DNA of 25,334 nt from an uncultured Eubacteriales bacterium (GTDB lineage: Bacteria > Bacillota > Clostridia > Peptostreptococcales > Anaerovoracaceae), in contig CAJTYS010000051.1 in assembly GCA_910583765.1 (NCBI GenBank), positions 1 to 25,334 of the forward strand. The letters run 5' to 3'. The translations under genes were made by a program, and so were the position numbers. A model generated the notes under the pieces. It was not told the DNA's origin. It searched no databases and worked only from the letters and a program-made list of their open reading frames with translations. Within the stretch, counting starts at the first letter, position 1. Every line of letters starts with the position of its first letter. This document shows positions 1 through 5,958 of the stretch, in pieces.

Positions 1-51
1 TGTTGTAAGAAAAGTTCACTTTTAACTTGTACTTTTTCTTGACATAGTACC

Positions 52-522
52 ATGGAAGAATTCAGCGAGCTTTTGAACTGGGAAGAAATTTCCCTTCATC
101 AGCGGCTCGGCTTCCGGTTCATCAGAGACCACGAAGACAGGTTGGATTGGGACAGGCTCTTCTTGAACGAAAAGCTCCACGGCCATTTGTCCGAGGATTT
201 CCTGGAGCGGTTTTTCCATCATGTTGGACAGGAAAGTTGGAAAGAAATCTGCGCCCATCAAACCTTGTCCGAAGCGTTCATCCGTGAGCATGAAGACGAA
301 GTGGACTGGAGGACCGTCTGCGGGCACCAGCGTTTAAGCGAAAGCTTCCTGGAGGAAATGGAACCCTTCCTGTTCTGGGAGGAAGTGGGAAGGCACCAGC
401 GGCTAAGCGAGAACTTCATATTGAAACATTTGGACAAGCTAAAGCCTGAATGGATTTTGTCCCACCAGCCCTTGTCAGTGGATTTTTACAAAAAATTATT
501 GGAATTGGAGACAGGAGAATGA
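52..522 (+). CDS. HQ-repeat protein (WxxI-HQxLSExF repeats)
   Basis: A 156-residue protein made almost wholly of about six repeats of some 23 residues with the pattern W-x-x-(I/V)-x-x-HQ-x-LSE-x-F-(I/L). The clearest copies cover residues about 60-130; the second copy is degenerate and carries an insertion. Similar short tryptophan/LSE repeats are known in viral and bacterial proteins of unknown function, and a scaffold or binding role is my inference. The 5' end is doubtful: the ATG has no Shine-Dalgarno site, an in-frame stop lies at 40-42, and an AT-rich tract with TTGACA at 39-44 sits just before it. The gene may have lost a longer N-terminus at a recombination junction. Its TGA overlaps the next gene's ATG (ATGA), so the two are probably translationally coupled. 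Confidence 0.72.
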   Translation: MEEFSELLNWEEISLHQRLGFRFIRDHEDRLDWDRLFLNEKLHGHLSEDFLERFFHHVGQESWKEICAHQTLSEAFIREHEDEVDWRTVCGHQRLSESFLEEMEPFLFWEEVGRHQRLSENFILKHLDKLKPEWILSHQPLSVDFYKKLLELETGE

Positions 523-1001
523 AGCAAGAAAACAAAGCTCCGAAGCGGGGAAAGAAATTCCCAAGCGAAGAGGCTTATGTAAAACTATGGAAGCTGGAGC
601 AATTGAAGGAGCTGCCGCCAGGCGTTCCTGAAGCCGTGAAGAGCAGGGCGAGAGAGATCATCGAAACCTTAAACCGGCATTATGGCGAAGACAGGCATGT
701 TGACGAAGACCTGGGAGGCTATCTGGCTTTGTTTCCGGACACGTACCAGATGAAAGACCATGAAGCGTTGCTGGATCGTCACCGCCTGGGACGGCAGGAG
801 CCGGAATACCGGAAGCCGCTATGCCAGGATGGGAGCATGATCTGGATAGAGGAATTGTTCCTGTGCGGATCGGATTACAGTCTCGTCATCGTCAGGACCG
901 ACCCGCTCGAAGGAAAAGACGGTGAAAGAAAACAAAGAAAGACAGGAGGAAAACAATCATGTTCGAATCAACGAAAGACCGTTATCTCACGAGAGGGATA
1001 G
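519..1001 (+). CDS. Hypothetical charged protein in DUF960 operon
   Basis: This 160-residue protein belongs to no family I recognise. The ATG at 519 is chosen because it overlaps the upstream stop in an ATGA junction and follows a GGAG/AGGAG site; an in-frame ATG at 450 lies well inside the upstream gene. The protein is very charged: a basic N-terminus, a helical Glu/Lys/Arg middle, and a hydrophobic patch near residues 109-125 (IWIEELFLCG, then YSLVIV). The last 38 or so residues are Lys/Arg/Gln-rich, and the final 14 codons overlap the start of the next gene. That tail looks like read-through into the next gene's ribosome-binding region, so the ancestral stop may have been earlier. It is probably co-translated with its neighbours. 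Confidence 0.68.
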   Translation: MKQENKAPKRGKKFPSEEAYVKLWKLEQLKELPPGVPEAVKSRAREIIETLNRHYGEDRHVDEDLGGYLALFPDTYQMKDHEALLDRHRLGRQEPEYRKPLCQDGSMIWIEELFLCGSDYSLVIVRTDPLEGKDGERKQRKTGGKQSCSNQRKTVISREG

Positions 1002-1273
1002 CGAGGGAAATACCGATGGACCTGCAGATATTCTTGTGGGGAATCATAGAAAGAGAGAAAACACGCCATGAAATGGATTATCTGCAGGTCTTCCGACTGG
1101 AGATCGATGGAGAAGGAAACCTTCACGTCCACTATGACCAAGAGCGGCCTGAACACCATCGGACTTACAGCCTGGCCATGGTGGGAGCGGACATGCCGGA
1201 GGTGGACGGAAAGAAGATTTACGTCATCGATGACGAAACCCACGTCACCATGTTGCTGGCGGAAGAGTATTGA
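959..1273 (+). CDS. DUF960 family protein
   Basis: A 104-residue protein that matches the DUF960 pattern as I know it. It has an N-terminal RYLTRGIxxEIPxxLQxFLW block (residues about 8-28), a central DYLQVFxLE strand (about 40-49), and a C-terminal KKIYVIDD...TMLLAEEY signature (about 84-104). The length is normal for the family. The start follows a strong AGGAGG site at 942-953 and overlaps the previous ORF by 43 bases. DUF960 genes often sit in accessory operons of conjugative elements and phage-like islands; their biochemical role is unknown. Its last 26 codons and everything downstream to 1525 recur at 17627-17975, where the DUF960 gene is truncated, so this is the complete copy. Confidence 0.86.
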   Translation: MFESTKDRYLTRGIAREIPMDLQIFLWGIIEREKTRHEMDYLQVFRLEIDGEGNLHVHYDQERPEHHRTYSLAMVGADMPEVDGKKIYVIDDETHVTMLLAEEY

Positions 1274-1288
1274 AAGGAGGAGCGAGAA

Positions 1289-1384
1289 ATGATCAGATTT
1301 TTCATGGCGGGTTCAGGTTTCGGCCTGGCCGTGATAGCGGTCGCTGAAGGCATTCAGCGCATGGTGAGAAAGAAAGGAGGCTGA
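1289..1384 (+). CDS. 31-aa hydrophobic/cationic mini-peptide (peptide A, copy 1)
   Basis: This 31-residue ORF starts 16 bases after the DUF960 stop and follows a strong AAAGGAGG site. The product begins MIRFFMAGSGFGLAVIAVAE and ends in a basic RMVRKKGG tail. Residues 4-19 could form one short membrane helix with a GxGxG face, and the net charge is about +4. There is no double-glycine leader or signal-peptidase site, so it would act inside the cell, in the membrane, or as a leaderless peptide. Possible roles are a leaderless two-peptide bacteriocin, a small membrane toxin or a small membrane adaptor. The same ORF is identical base for base at 17736-17831, which supports a real gene. Confidence 0.7.
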   Translation: MIRFFMAGSGFGLAVIAVAEGIQRMVRKKGG

Positions 1385-1390
1385 AGAAAA

Positions 1391-1525
1391 ATGTTGGGAA
1401 GTTTGATAGCGGCGGCCACGGTGACAGCGGCGCAAAGCTTCACCGCTTTCGCCAAAGGAACGGCTTCGACCATAACCATTTATGGATTGGTGAAAAAGGG
1501 AGCGAACAAGGCGAAGAAAAAGTAA
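1391..1525 (+). CDS. 44-aa amphipathic mini-peptide (peptide B, copy 1)
   Basis: This 44-residue ORF begins 6 bases after peptide A's stop; its AAAGGAGG site lies inside the end of peptide A, so the two are tightly coupled. It starts MLGSLIAAATVTAAQSF, an Ala/Thr-rich segment that could form a helix. It then runs through a TIYGLVKKG motif into a Lys-rich tail. No leader, cysteines or known domain are visible. The paralogue at 17838-17975 keeps the reading frame; differences in the body are synonymous except one Ile/Val, and the tail differs by substitutions plus one added codon. That is a coding pattern. The A+B arrangement recalls two-peptide membrane-active systems, but this is inference. 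Confidence 0.7.
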   Translation: MLGSLIAAATVTAAQSFTAFAKGTASTITIYGLVKKGANKAKKK

Positions 1526-1593
1526 GGAAAGCAAAAAAGAGGGAGCGTTCTTAAAAATCTTCACATCATATATAGGAAGAATTCAAAGCAAGC

Positions 1594-1639
1594 ATGGAGA
1601 CCGGAAATTTCCCAGCGAAAGATTCGGCCTCCATATTTT
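1594..1639 (+). terminator. Candidate terminator after mini-peptide operon
   Basis: ATGGAGACCG at 1594-1603 pairs with CGGCCTCCAT at 1625-1634 with one mismatch across a 21-base loop, followed by ATTTTC. It lies between the operon and the next promoter. The loop is long, so efficiency is uncertain. Confidence 0.5.
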
Positions 1640-1656
1640 CATGAACTTTCTGAAAA

Positions 1657-1691
1657 AGCGTGTGGATTCCAGAAAGGAATTATGATAAGAT
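1657..1691 (+). promoter_or_regulatory. Candidate extended -10 promoter for the 1729 gene
   Basis: TG-A-TAAGAT at 1683-1691 is an extended -10 box with no good -35. The upstream GCGTGTGGA (1657-1665) and the stretch after the -10 resemble the modules at 18344 and 20626, so this may be a diverged member of that promoter family. Confidence 0.45.
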
Positions 1692-1728
1692 AGAGAAAAC
1701 GAACGCTCCCAGAAAGGAAGCATGAACG

Positions 1729-2778
1729 ATGAAGGTAGAAGCGGAAACGACATTGGCGAAGAACATAAGCGCACTGGAAGGCATGGAAGCTTACGATGCC
1801 GTCTGTAAAAGATTATTAGTCAACCGGCAGATTCTGGCCTGGATCATGAAGAGCTGCCTGGAAGAATACCGAGACATGGACCGCAAGGACATAGAAGCTT
1901 GCATCGAAGGCGAACCGCAGATCGGCGTGGAAGCGGTGTTTCCGGATGAAGCGCCGGACAGCGGGAAAAAAACGGAACCGAAGAAGCGAAAGAAACCATC
2001 GGAGCAGATACGGGGAGCGAATGTCGAGGACAGCACCGTAAAAGAGCGGACCAACGTCTATGACATCCGGTTTTACGCCACCGCTCCAGGAGAGAAAGGC
2101 CTGATTGAAATCATCGTCAATCTCGAGATTCAGAACGATTATCATGCGGGGTACCCGCTGATCAAGAGAGCCTTGTACTATTGCTGTAGAATGGTTTCCT
2201 CCCAGTATGGAAAGGAATTCACACATCAGGACTATGGCGACATCAAGAAAGTGTACAGCATATGGCTGACGCTGGAACCGCCAAAGAGTAGGCGAAACAC
2301 GATCACCCGGTATCGAGTGACGGAAGAAAACATCATAGGCGACGTGGCGGAGAAGAAAGAACATTATGATTTGTTGACGGCCGTGATGATCGGGCTGGGA
2401 GACGAAACAGGGGAGCAGTACGATGGAGTGTTGAAGCTCCTGGATGTCTTATTGTCATCGGAGAAAGCGGCTGAGGAGAAGAAGCGGGTCTTGCGTGATG
2501 AATTCGATATCACGATAACCGAACTGATAGAAGGAGGGTTAGAGGAAATGTGCAATTTGAGCAAAGGCGTGGCGGAGAAGGGATTCCGCAGAGGCATGGA
2601 GCGTGGTCTTCAGCAGGGGCTGGAACAAGGCATCCAGCAAGAACGTGAAGCTGGAACGTTGCGGTCGATTCAGAGCCTAATGGAAACCTTACAGTTAACG
2701 GCAGAACAGGCGATGGACGCATTGAAGGTGGAAGACACCCAGAGAGACATGTACGCTGAAAAATTAAAAGAACATTAG
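1729..2778 (+). CDS. Rpn-family / PD-(D/E)XK nuclease-transposase-like protein
   Basis: The 349-residue product has the hallmarks of the Firmicute Rpn-type PD-(D/E)XK proteins, annotated as recombination-promoting nuclease or putative transposase. The likely metal site is D112 in YDIRFY and E133-x-Q135 in NLEIQ. A conserved YYCCRM helix and an IKKVYSIWL strand follow, and the C-terminus is a long GMERGLQQGLEQGIQQ-type coiled repeat (residues about 278-305) typical of these genes. Family members cut DNA and some promote RecA-independent recombination; others are linked to phage defence. Residues about 72-100 are a Lys-rich linker. The start at 1729 follows GAAAGGAAG. A second, distantly related Rpn gene lies at 19251-20138. 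Confidence 0.85.
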   Translation: MKVEAETTLAKNISALEGMEAYDAVCKRLLVNRQILAWIMKSCLEEYRDMDRKDIEACIEGEPQIGVEAVFPDEAPDSGKKTEPKKRKKPSEQIRGANVEDSTVKERTNVYDIRFYATAPGEKGLIEIIVNLEIQNDYHAGYPLIKRALYYCCRMVSSQYGKEFTHQDYGDIKKVYSIWLTLEPPKSRRNTITRYRVTEENIIGDVAEKKEHYDLLTAVMIGLGDETGEQYDGVLKLLDVLLSSEKAAEEKKRVLRDEFDITITELIEGGLEEMCNLSKGVAEKGFRRGMERGLQQGLEQGIQQEREAGTLRSIQSLMETLQLTAEQAMDALKVEDTQRDMYAEKLKEH

Positions 2779-2784
2779 CGGATG

Positions 2785-2807
2785 TCTTGCTTTTGGAGGA
2801 AGCAAGA
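2785..2807 (+). terminator. Stem-loop just after Rpn stop
   Basis: TCTTGCTT and AAGCAAGA form a perfect 8-bp stem with a 7-base loop, 6 bases after the Rpn stop. There is no U-tract, so it may protect the mRNA end rather than terminate. Confidence 0.5.
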
Positions 2808-3002
2808 GCGGCGAGATGAAGACATGGCAGATGATTGGGAATCTTATTTCTGATGATTTGTTGCGTCTTCTTTTTTTACCCGAAAGAAGGACAAGCGTTT
2901 TAATGGCTGCGCAAAAGCCGCAAAACGCACAACAGGAATCCAATCTTGCGGATGAAATAGAGAATCCCAAGAAAGACAGCGGAAGAGATCGCCTAGTTAG
3001 GC

Positions 3003-3025
3003 TGGCAAGCAACCAAAGCTTGCCA
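3003..3025. repeat. Perfect 8-bp inverted repeat
   Basis: TGGCAAGC and GCTTGCCA pair across a 7-base A-rich loop. It shares GCAAGC/GCTTGC with the hairpin at 2785-2807. There is no U-tract, and the function is unknown. Confidence 0.6.
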
Positions 3026-3807
3026 TGCCGTAGCGGTTAGGGACAATCCATGCGGCGAGAATAAAAAACCATCAATAAAATTGTATCGCGACTTTTGCGT
3101 ATTTTGCGAATGGAACGAAAGAGCGGATCGCTATTTGGGAATGGAAATAAAAATAGACAATACCATAATCACGTATGACATTTGTAAAGCGCATGGCGTC
3201 TACCATTTGTATTGTAAGCTTCATCAAAAATTGCGCTATGACTAAATCGTGAAAGAATAAGAAGGGATTTTTGCGATGCGTCATGAAATTGGAAAGAACA
3301 AAGGAACAAGCCATATCGTGTCATCTACAAGACACAAACCTATCAGAGAAATCAATTTTTTTGCGCATCGCAATTCATGAACGAATAAAATGAAATTTCC
3401 ATTTTTGCGGCCTTTGCGTATGTTGCCTTTACGGTTTGACTTACCATGGTTTATTGTGTTTGGTCAGTTTGGTAAAGAAAACGGATTCCATTCCATGAAG
3501 GAGAAACACAATGACATAAAGTCAATGATCTCAAGATTAATTCATTGGTAAAACAAGAACAATATGGAACAACAGAAATTATAAAGCATTATGTTTATGT
3601 CTCTACGAACACAGACAATAAAAGCGACAATCTAAAGTCGAAGATGGATTGAAAAGTTTTAGTAAAATAATCAATAAAAAATCATTTAAAACTCATATGG
3701 CGTATCATGTAAAATCTAAAAAGCATTACATGACATTGTTTCATCAATTTTAACAAGAGAAATTAAAAAAACATCATTCCATTGTAGTGATAACAACATA
3801 AAATCTT

Positions 3808-3874
3808 CCTATCTAAGATTATTTAAAATTAGAACAATCAAAACAAACAATGGGCGTGATTGATTAGATGAATG
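3808..3874. repeat. Degenerate ~68-bp direct repeat, copy 1
   Basis: It begins CCTATCTAA, passes through ACAATCAAAA(C)AAAC, and ends GATTGATTAGATGAATG. Copy 2, at 3945-4013, has the same landmarks in the same order. Nothing in it codes. Confidence 0.55.
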
Positions 3875-3944
3875 TGAGCAATCTGACCATGAAATATGAT
3901 AATGTGATGATGAACGGCGTTGATCAGAAACAATTTAGACTTTC

Positions 3945-4013
3945 CCTATCTAAAATTTATCTATAAATAGCACAATCAAAATAAACGATAGATAATAATT
4001 GATTAAATGAATG
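3945..4013. repeat. Degenerate ~68-bp direct repeat, copy 2
   Basis: It shares CCTATCTAA, ACAATCAAAATAAAC and TTGATTAAATGAATG landmarks with 3808-3874. A weaker relative with AAATAAATGATAGATTAA lies near 4332-4350. Confidence 0.55.
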
Positions 4014-4364
4014 ACAATTAGGGATAACAATAAAAAAGAATCCACACAGGGCTCAAAGGGATCCCACATTCAAGATAGTGTCGCAAAAGCACGAATGATA
4101 AGAGCGATGAGTTAAAATTTAGAAATTCATTTCGGTAAAACTTTTCTTAAAAATCAATAAATGAAAACCGTTTAAAAATTCGTTAGAGGTGTTATGTTGA
4201 AAGCGGAATAACATAGACGCATATATAAACACTAAGGTTATAATACGATATAGGGCAAATCATAAAAATAGAGATAGTTTTGTGCAGATTTATATAATTC
4301 ATAATTAACTATGTTTTAATTATTGATACACATAAAATAAATGATAGATTAATAAAAATAGTAT

Positions 4365-4690
4365 GCTATATTGAGAACAGCAATACCAACTGCGTTCATA
4401 ATGAATACTCCTTTGAAATGTGTTAGCGATGGTCAATATCAGCTTTACTCATTGCCTATTCAATCTACTAGGTGTATCGCACGAATGCCTTTTGGTTCAA
4501 CCTACGTAAAACAAATGCCGCAAATGAATGGCCGGTTGGCTGACTTTCATACGGCTGTAAAGTCCTGGGACAAAACGGCTAGACCTATTGCTTTACATAT
4601 TCTAACATCTTAAGCGACAAGTTGGATAATTCCTTACTGGCTGTAAGGGGCATTAACCATAAATGTATTGTGGTAGAATAATATATAAAT
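4365..4690 (-). mobile_element. Relic of an IS110-family element: leader and first codons only
   Basis: On the minus strand an ATG at 4399-4397, preceded at proper spacing by AGGAG (plus-strand CTCCT 4408-4412), opens a frame reading MNAVGIAV and then diverges. MNAVGIDVSKGKS is a characteristic N-terminus of IS110-family transposases, so this appears to be the start of such a gene, cut off after about eight residues. The 200-300 bases upstream on the same strand (4413 to about 4690) are rich in short pairable motifs and sit where IS110 elements carry the structured leader encoding the bridge RNA. The remaining transposase is absent: below about 4370 the minus frame hits a stop within 20 codons and the DNA is AT-rich. 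The outer boundary is a guess. Confidence 0.55.
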
Positions 4691-4789
4691 CACAGTTGAT
4701 ATTACCATGCGATATTAATCATACTAGGTAGAACTTTAATCAAAGCAATTCATGACCACGTATGCGCTTGCTTCATTCAGATAAGCGGC

Positions 4790-4817
4790 GCAAAAGACGC
4801 AAAAGACGCAAAGCGAC
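4790..4817. repeat. Tandem 9-bp repeat, three units
   Basis: GCAAAAGAC GCAAAAGAC is followed by a third, modified unit GCAAAGCGAC. Read on the minus strand it gives Phe-Ala-Ser triplets, the same 3-codon pattern (FAPFASLA) found at the start of the DUF3987 gene at 5977-6003. Confidence 0.7.
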
Positions 4818-4873
4818 ACGGTGTAAATGAAACAGGGGATTCTGACATGAGAAGCGCATAGTGGCCTGCTCAG

Positions 4874-5386
4874 TTATTTGAAAAAATTTGAAATCAGCTC
4901 AATGTTTTCCTGCAAGACAGAGGCGTCGGAGGCAGGTTGTCGATTCATGTGGTCAGGCCATAAATGGACGTACATGACGTCCCCAGAGAAGGTCACTGCG
5001 AATAGTTCATTGTCATCTGGGAAGTTTTCATTGTTGAAACACTGCCAAAATTCCGTCTCGTAGATTCGATAAAACCTTGGGTCGATTTTTACGGCCAACG
5101 TGGTGTCGGTCACTGAAAAAACAGGTGAAGGCAAGGGTTGAAACTCCTGTTTCAAAGCCTTCAAAGCCGCCGGTTTGTTTCTATAGTAGTGGTAATGTTT
5201 TCCATTTTGTTTTTTTGCATAGGCATAATGTGAATCCATCAATTTGCCGATATGGCGGCTAACAGTGGCTTGGCTGATGTTCAACTCTTGCATGATCTCG
5301 TCTACGCTTAGGGGTCCTTTTTCTTGAAGCAATCGCAATATGCGTTGTGTGTTTCCCGTTAATTCGTGGTCATTGTAACGATTCAT
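4874..5386 (-). CDS. Winged-helix transcriptional regulator (ArsR/MarR-like)
   Basis: A 170-residue protein. Residues about 13-70 form a winged helix: the scaffold QRILRLLQEKGPLSVDEI, the recognition helix ISQATVSRHIGKLM, and a wing with NGKHYHYY. The pattern suits ArsR-like or HTH_20-type regulators. The C-terminal 95 residues are acidic and aromatic with no recognised ligand motif. Start 5386 is preferred over 5398 because GGAGGG precedes it at good spacing. The gene is divergent from the integrase module at 5711, with the two promoters back to back in about 90 bp (5536-5654), so it may control that module as well as itself. No metal-binding cysteine pattern is seen. Confidence 0.78.
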   Translation of the reverse strand: MNRYNDHELTGNTQRILRLLQEKGPLSVDEIMQELNISQATVSRHIGKLMDSHYAYAKKQNGKHYHYYRNKPAALKALKQEFQPLPSPVFSVTDTTLAVKIDPRFYRIYETEFWQCFNNENFPDDNELFAVTFSGDVMYVHLWPDHMNRQPASDASVLQENIELISNFFK

Positions 5387-5535
5387 TATTCCCTCCATTC
5401 ATCGTTCTTTAAATATTCATTGAAAATGGCCGATTTTCTCCATGAGGCAACGATGGTCCAGAAAATGGCCGGCTCTTTTTATTCACATTTGTTGCGGTAC
5501 GATTTTCCTATAACATGTTGGGCTGGCATAAAGTG

Positions 5536-5564
5536 ATTCTAACACAAACTGAATAAAATGGCAA
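5536..5564 (-). promoter_or_regulatory. Promoter for the winged-helix regulator
   Basis: On the minus strand TTGCCA (5564-5559) and TAGAAT (5541-5536) are spaced by exactly 17 bases. This implies a 5' untranslated leader of about 140 bases. Confidence 0.65.
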
Positions 5565-5625
5565 TAGAATACGAATTATATTCTCTAAAAAATAGTAAAA
5601 TCGTTGAAATTTAAATGTTAGTGAT

Positions 5626-5654
5626 TTGCAATACTTGAATAAGTGTGATAAGCT
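5626..5654 (+). promoter_or_regulatory. Promoter for the 5711-7860 module
   Basis: TTGCAA (5626-5631) and TAAGCT (5649-5654) have a 17-base spacer, with a TG extension before the -10. It fires away from the winged-helix promoter at 5536-5564. Confidence 0.6.
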
Positions 5655-5710
5655 ATGAGAAGACGTCTAAAAAAGATAGAAAAAAGCGTTTTTTTCGGAA
5701 AGGAAGCATA

Positions 5711-5941
5711 ATGGTGTTCATATCCATTGGCGCGACAGGGAGAAGGAATCCCCATTTGGCGAAGTTCAAAGCGATTCAGATTATGGAAAAAGCCGTAATG
5801 CCTACGATGTCGGAAATGCGACAAAACGGGATTGCGTTCTATTATAAAGGTTGGCAGAGGTTTACACAATCAGAACACAAGAAACTAGCCATGGTCAAAC
5901 AAGATCTATTGCGGAGCTATACAGCGAGATTAAAAAAATAA
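5711..5941 (+). CDS. Small hypothetical protein preceding DUF3987 gene
   Basis: A 76-residue basic protein starting MVFISIGATGRRNPHLAKF. It follows an AAAGGAAG site and ends 17 bases before the DUF3987 start. An in-frame start at 5645 would fall almost on the promoter, so 5711 is preferred. No domain is recognised. The position (first gene of the module, divergent from a regulator) and the small basic nature would suit an excisionase-like or accessory DNA-binding protein, but no helix-turn-helix is evident. The sequence is moderately hydrophilic with no membrane segment. Confidence 0.55.
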   Translation: MVFISIGATGRRNPHLAKFKAIQIMEKAVMPTMSEMRQNGIAFYYKGWQRFTQSEHKKLAMVKQDLLRSYTARLKK

Positions 5942-5958
5942 AAAAGGAGATAAGAACT

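Larger units (their letters stand above)
1183..1525 (+). repeat. Duplicated DUF960-tail/mini-peptide block, copy 1
   Basis: About 343 bp, from GGAGCGG inside the DUF960 gene to the end of peptide B, recurs in direct orientation at 17627-17975. Most differences are single bases, clustering at the 5' edge and in the last codons of peptide B. After 1525 the two copies share nothing. Confidence 0.9.
2779..4370. other. AT-rich non-coding region with decayed fragments
   Basis: About 1.6 kb with no convincing gene. It contains two perfect 8-bp hairpins (2785-2807, 3003-3025), a pair of degenerate ~68-bp direct repeats (3808-3874 and 3945-4013), and two short degenerate tracts of TTTGCG-type triplet pairs (3089-3110, 3402-3427). 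A few short open stretches occur (for example one of about 45 codons near 3520-3652 with no start codon). Composition becomes markedly more AT-rich after about 3450. It reads as a graveyard of deleted mobile DNA. Confidence 0.6.

Noticed and set aside
2816..3040. 74-codon ORF after the Rpn gene
   Set aside because: Poor ribosome site, no family resemblance, and it crosses a perfect hairpin at 3003-3025.
3808..4013. CRISPR array
   Set aside because: Only two degenerate repeats of ~68 bp with no regular spacers, and no cas genes anywhere in the window.
4371..4613. 80-codon plus-strand ORF starting with TTG
   Set aside because: It is antisense to the IS110 leader relic, has no ribosome site, and gives no family-like protein.
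5645..5710. Longer start for the small gene before DUF3987
   Set aside because: It would begin at the -10 box of the promoter at 5626-5654; ATG 5711 has a proper ribosome site.
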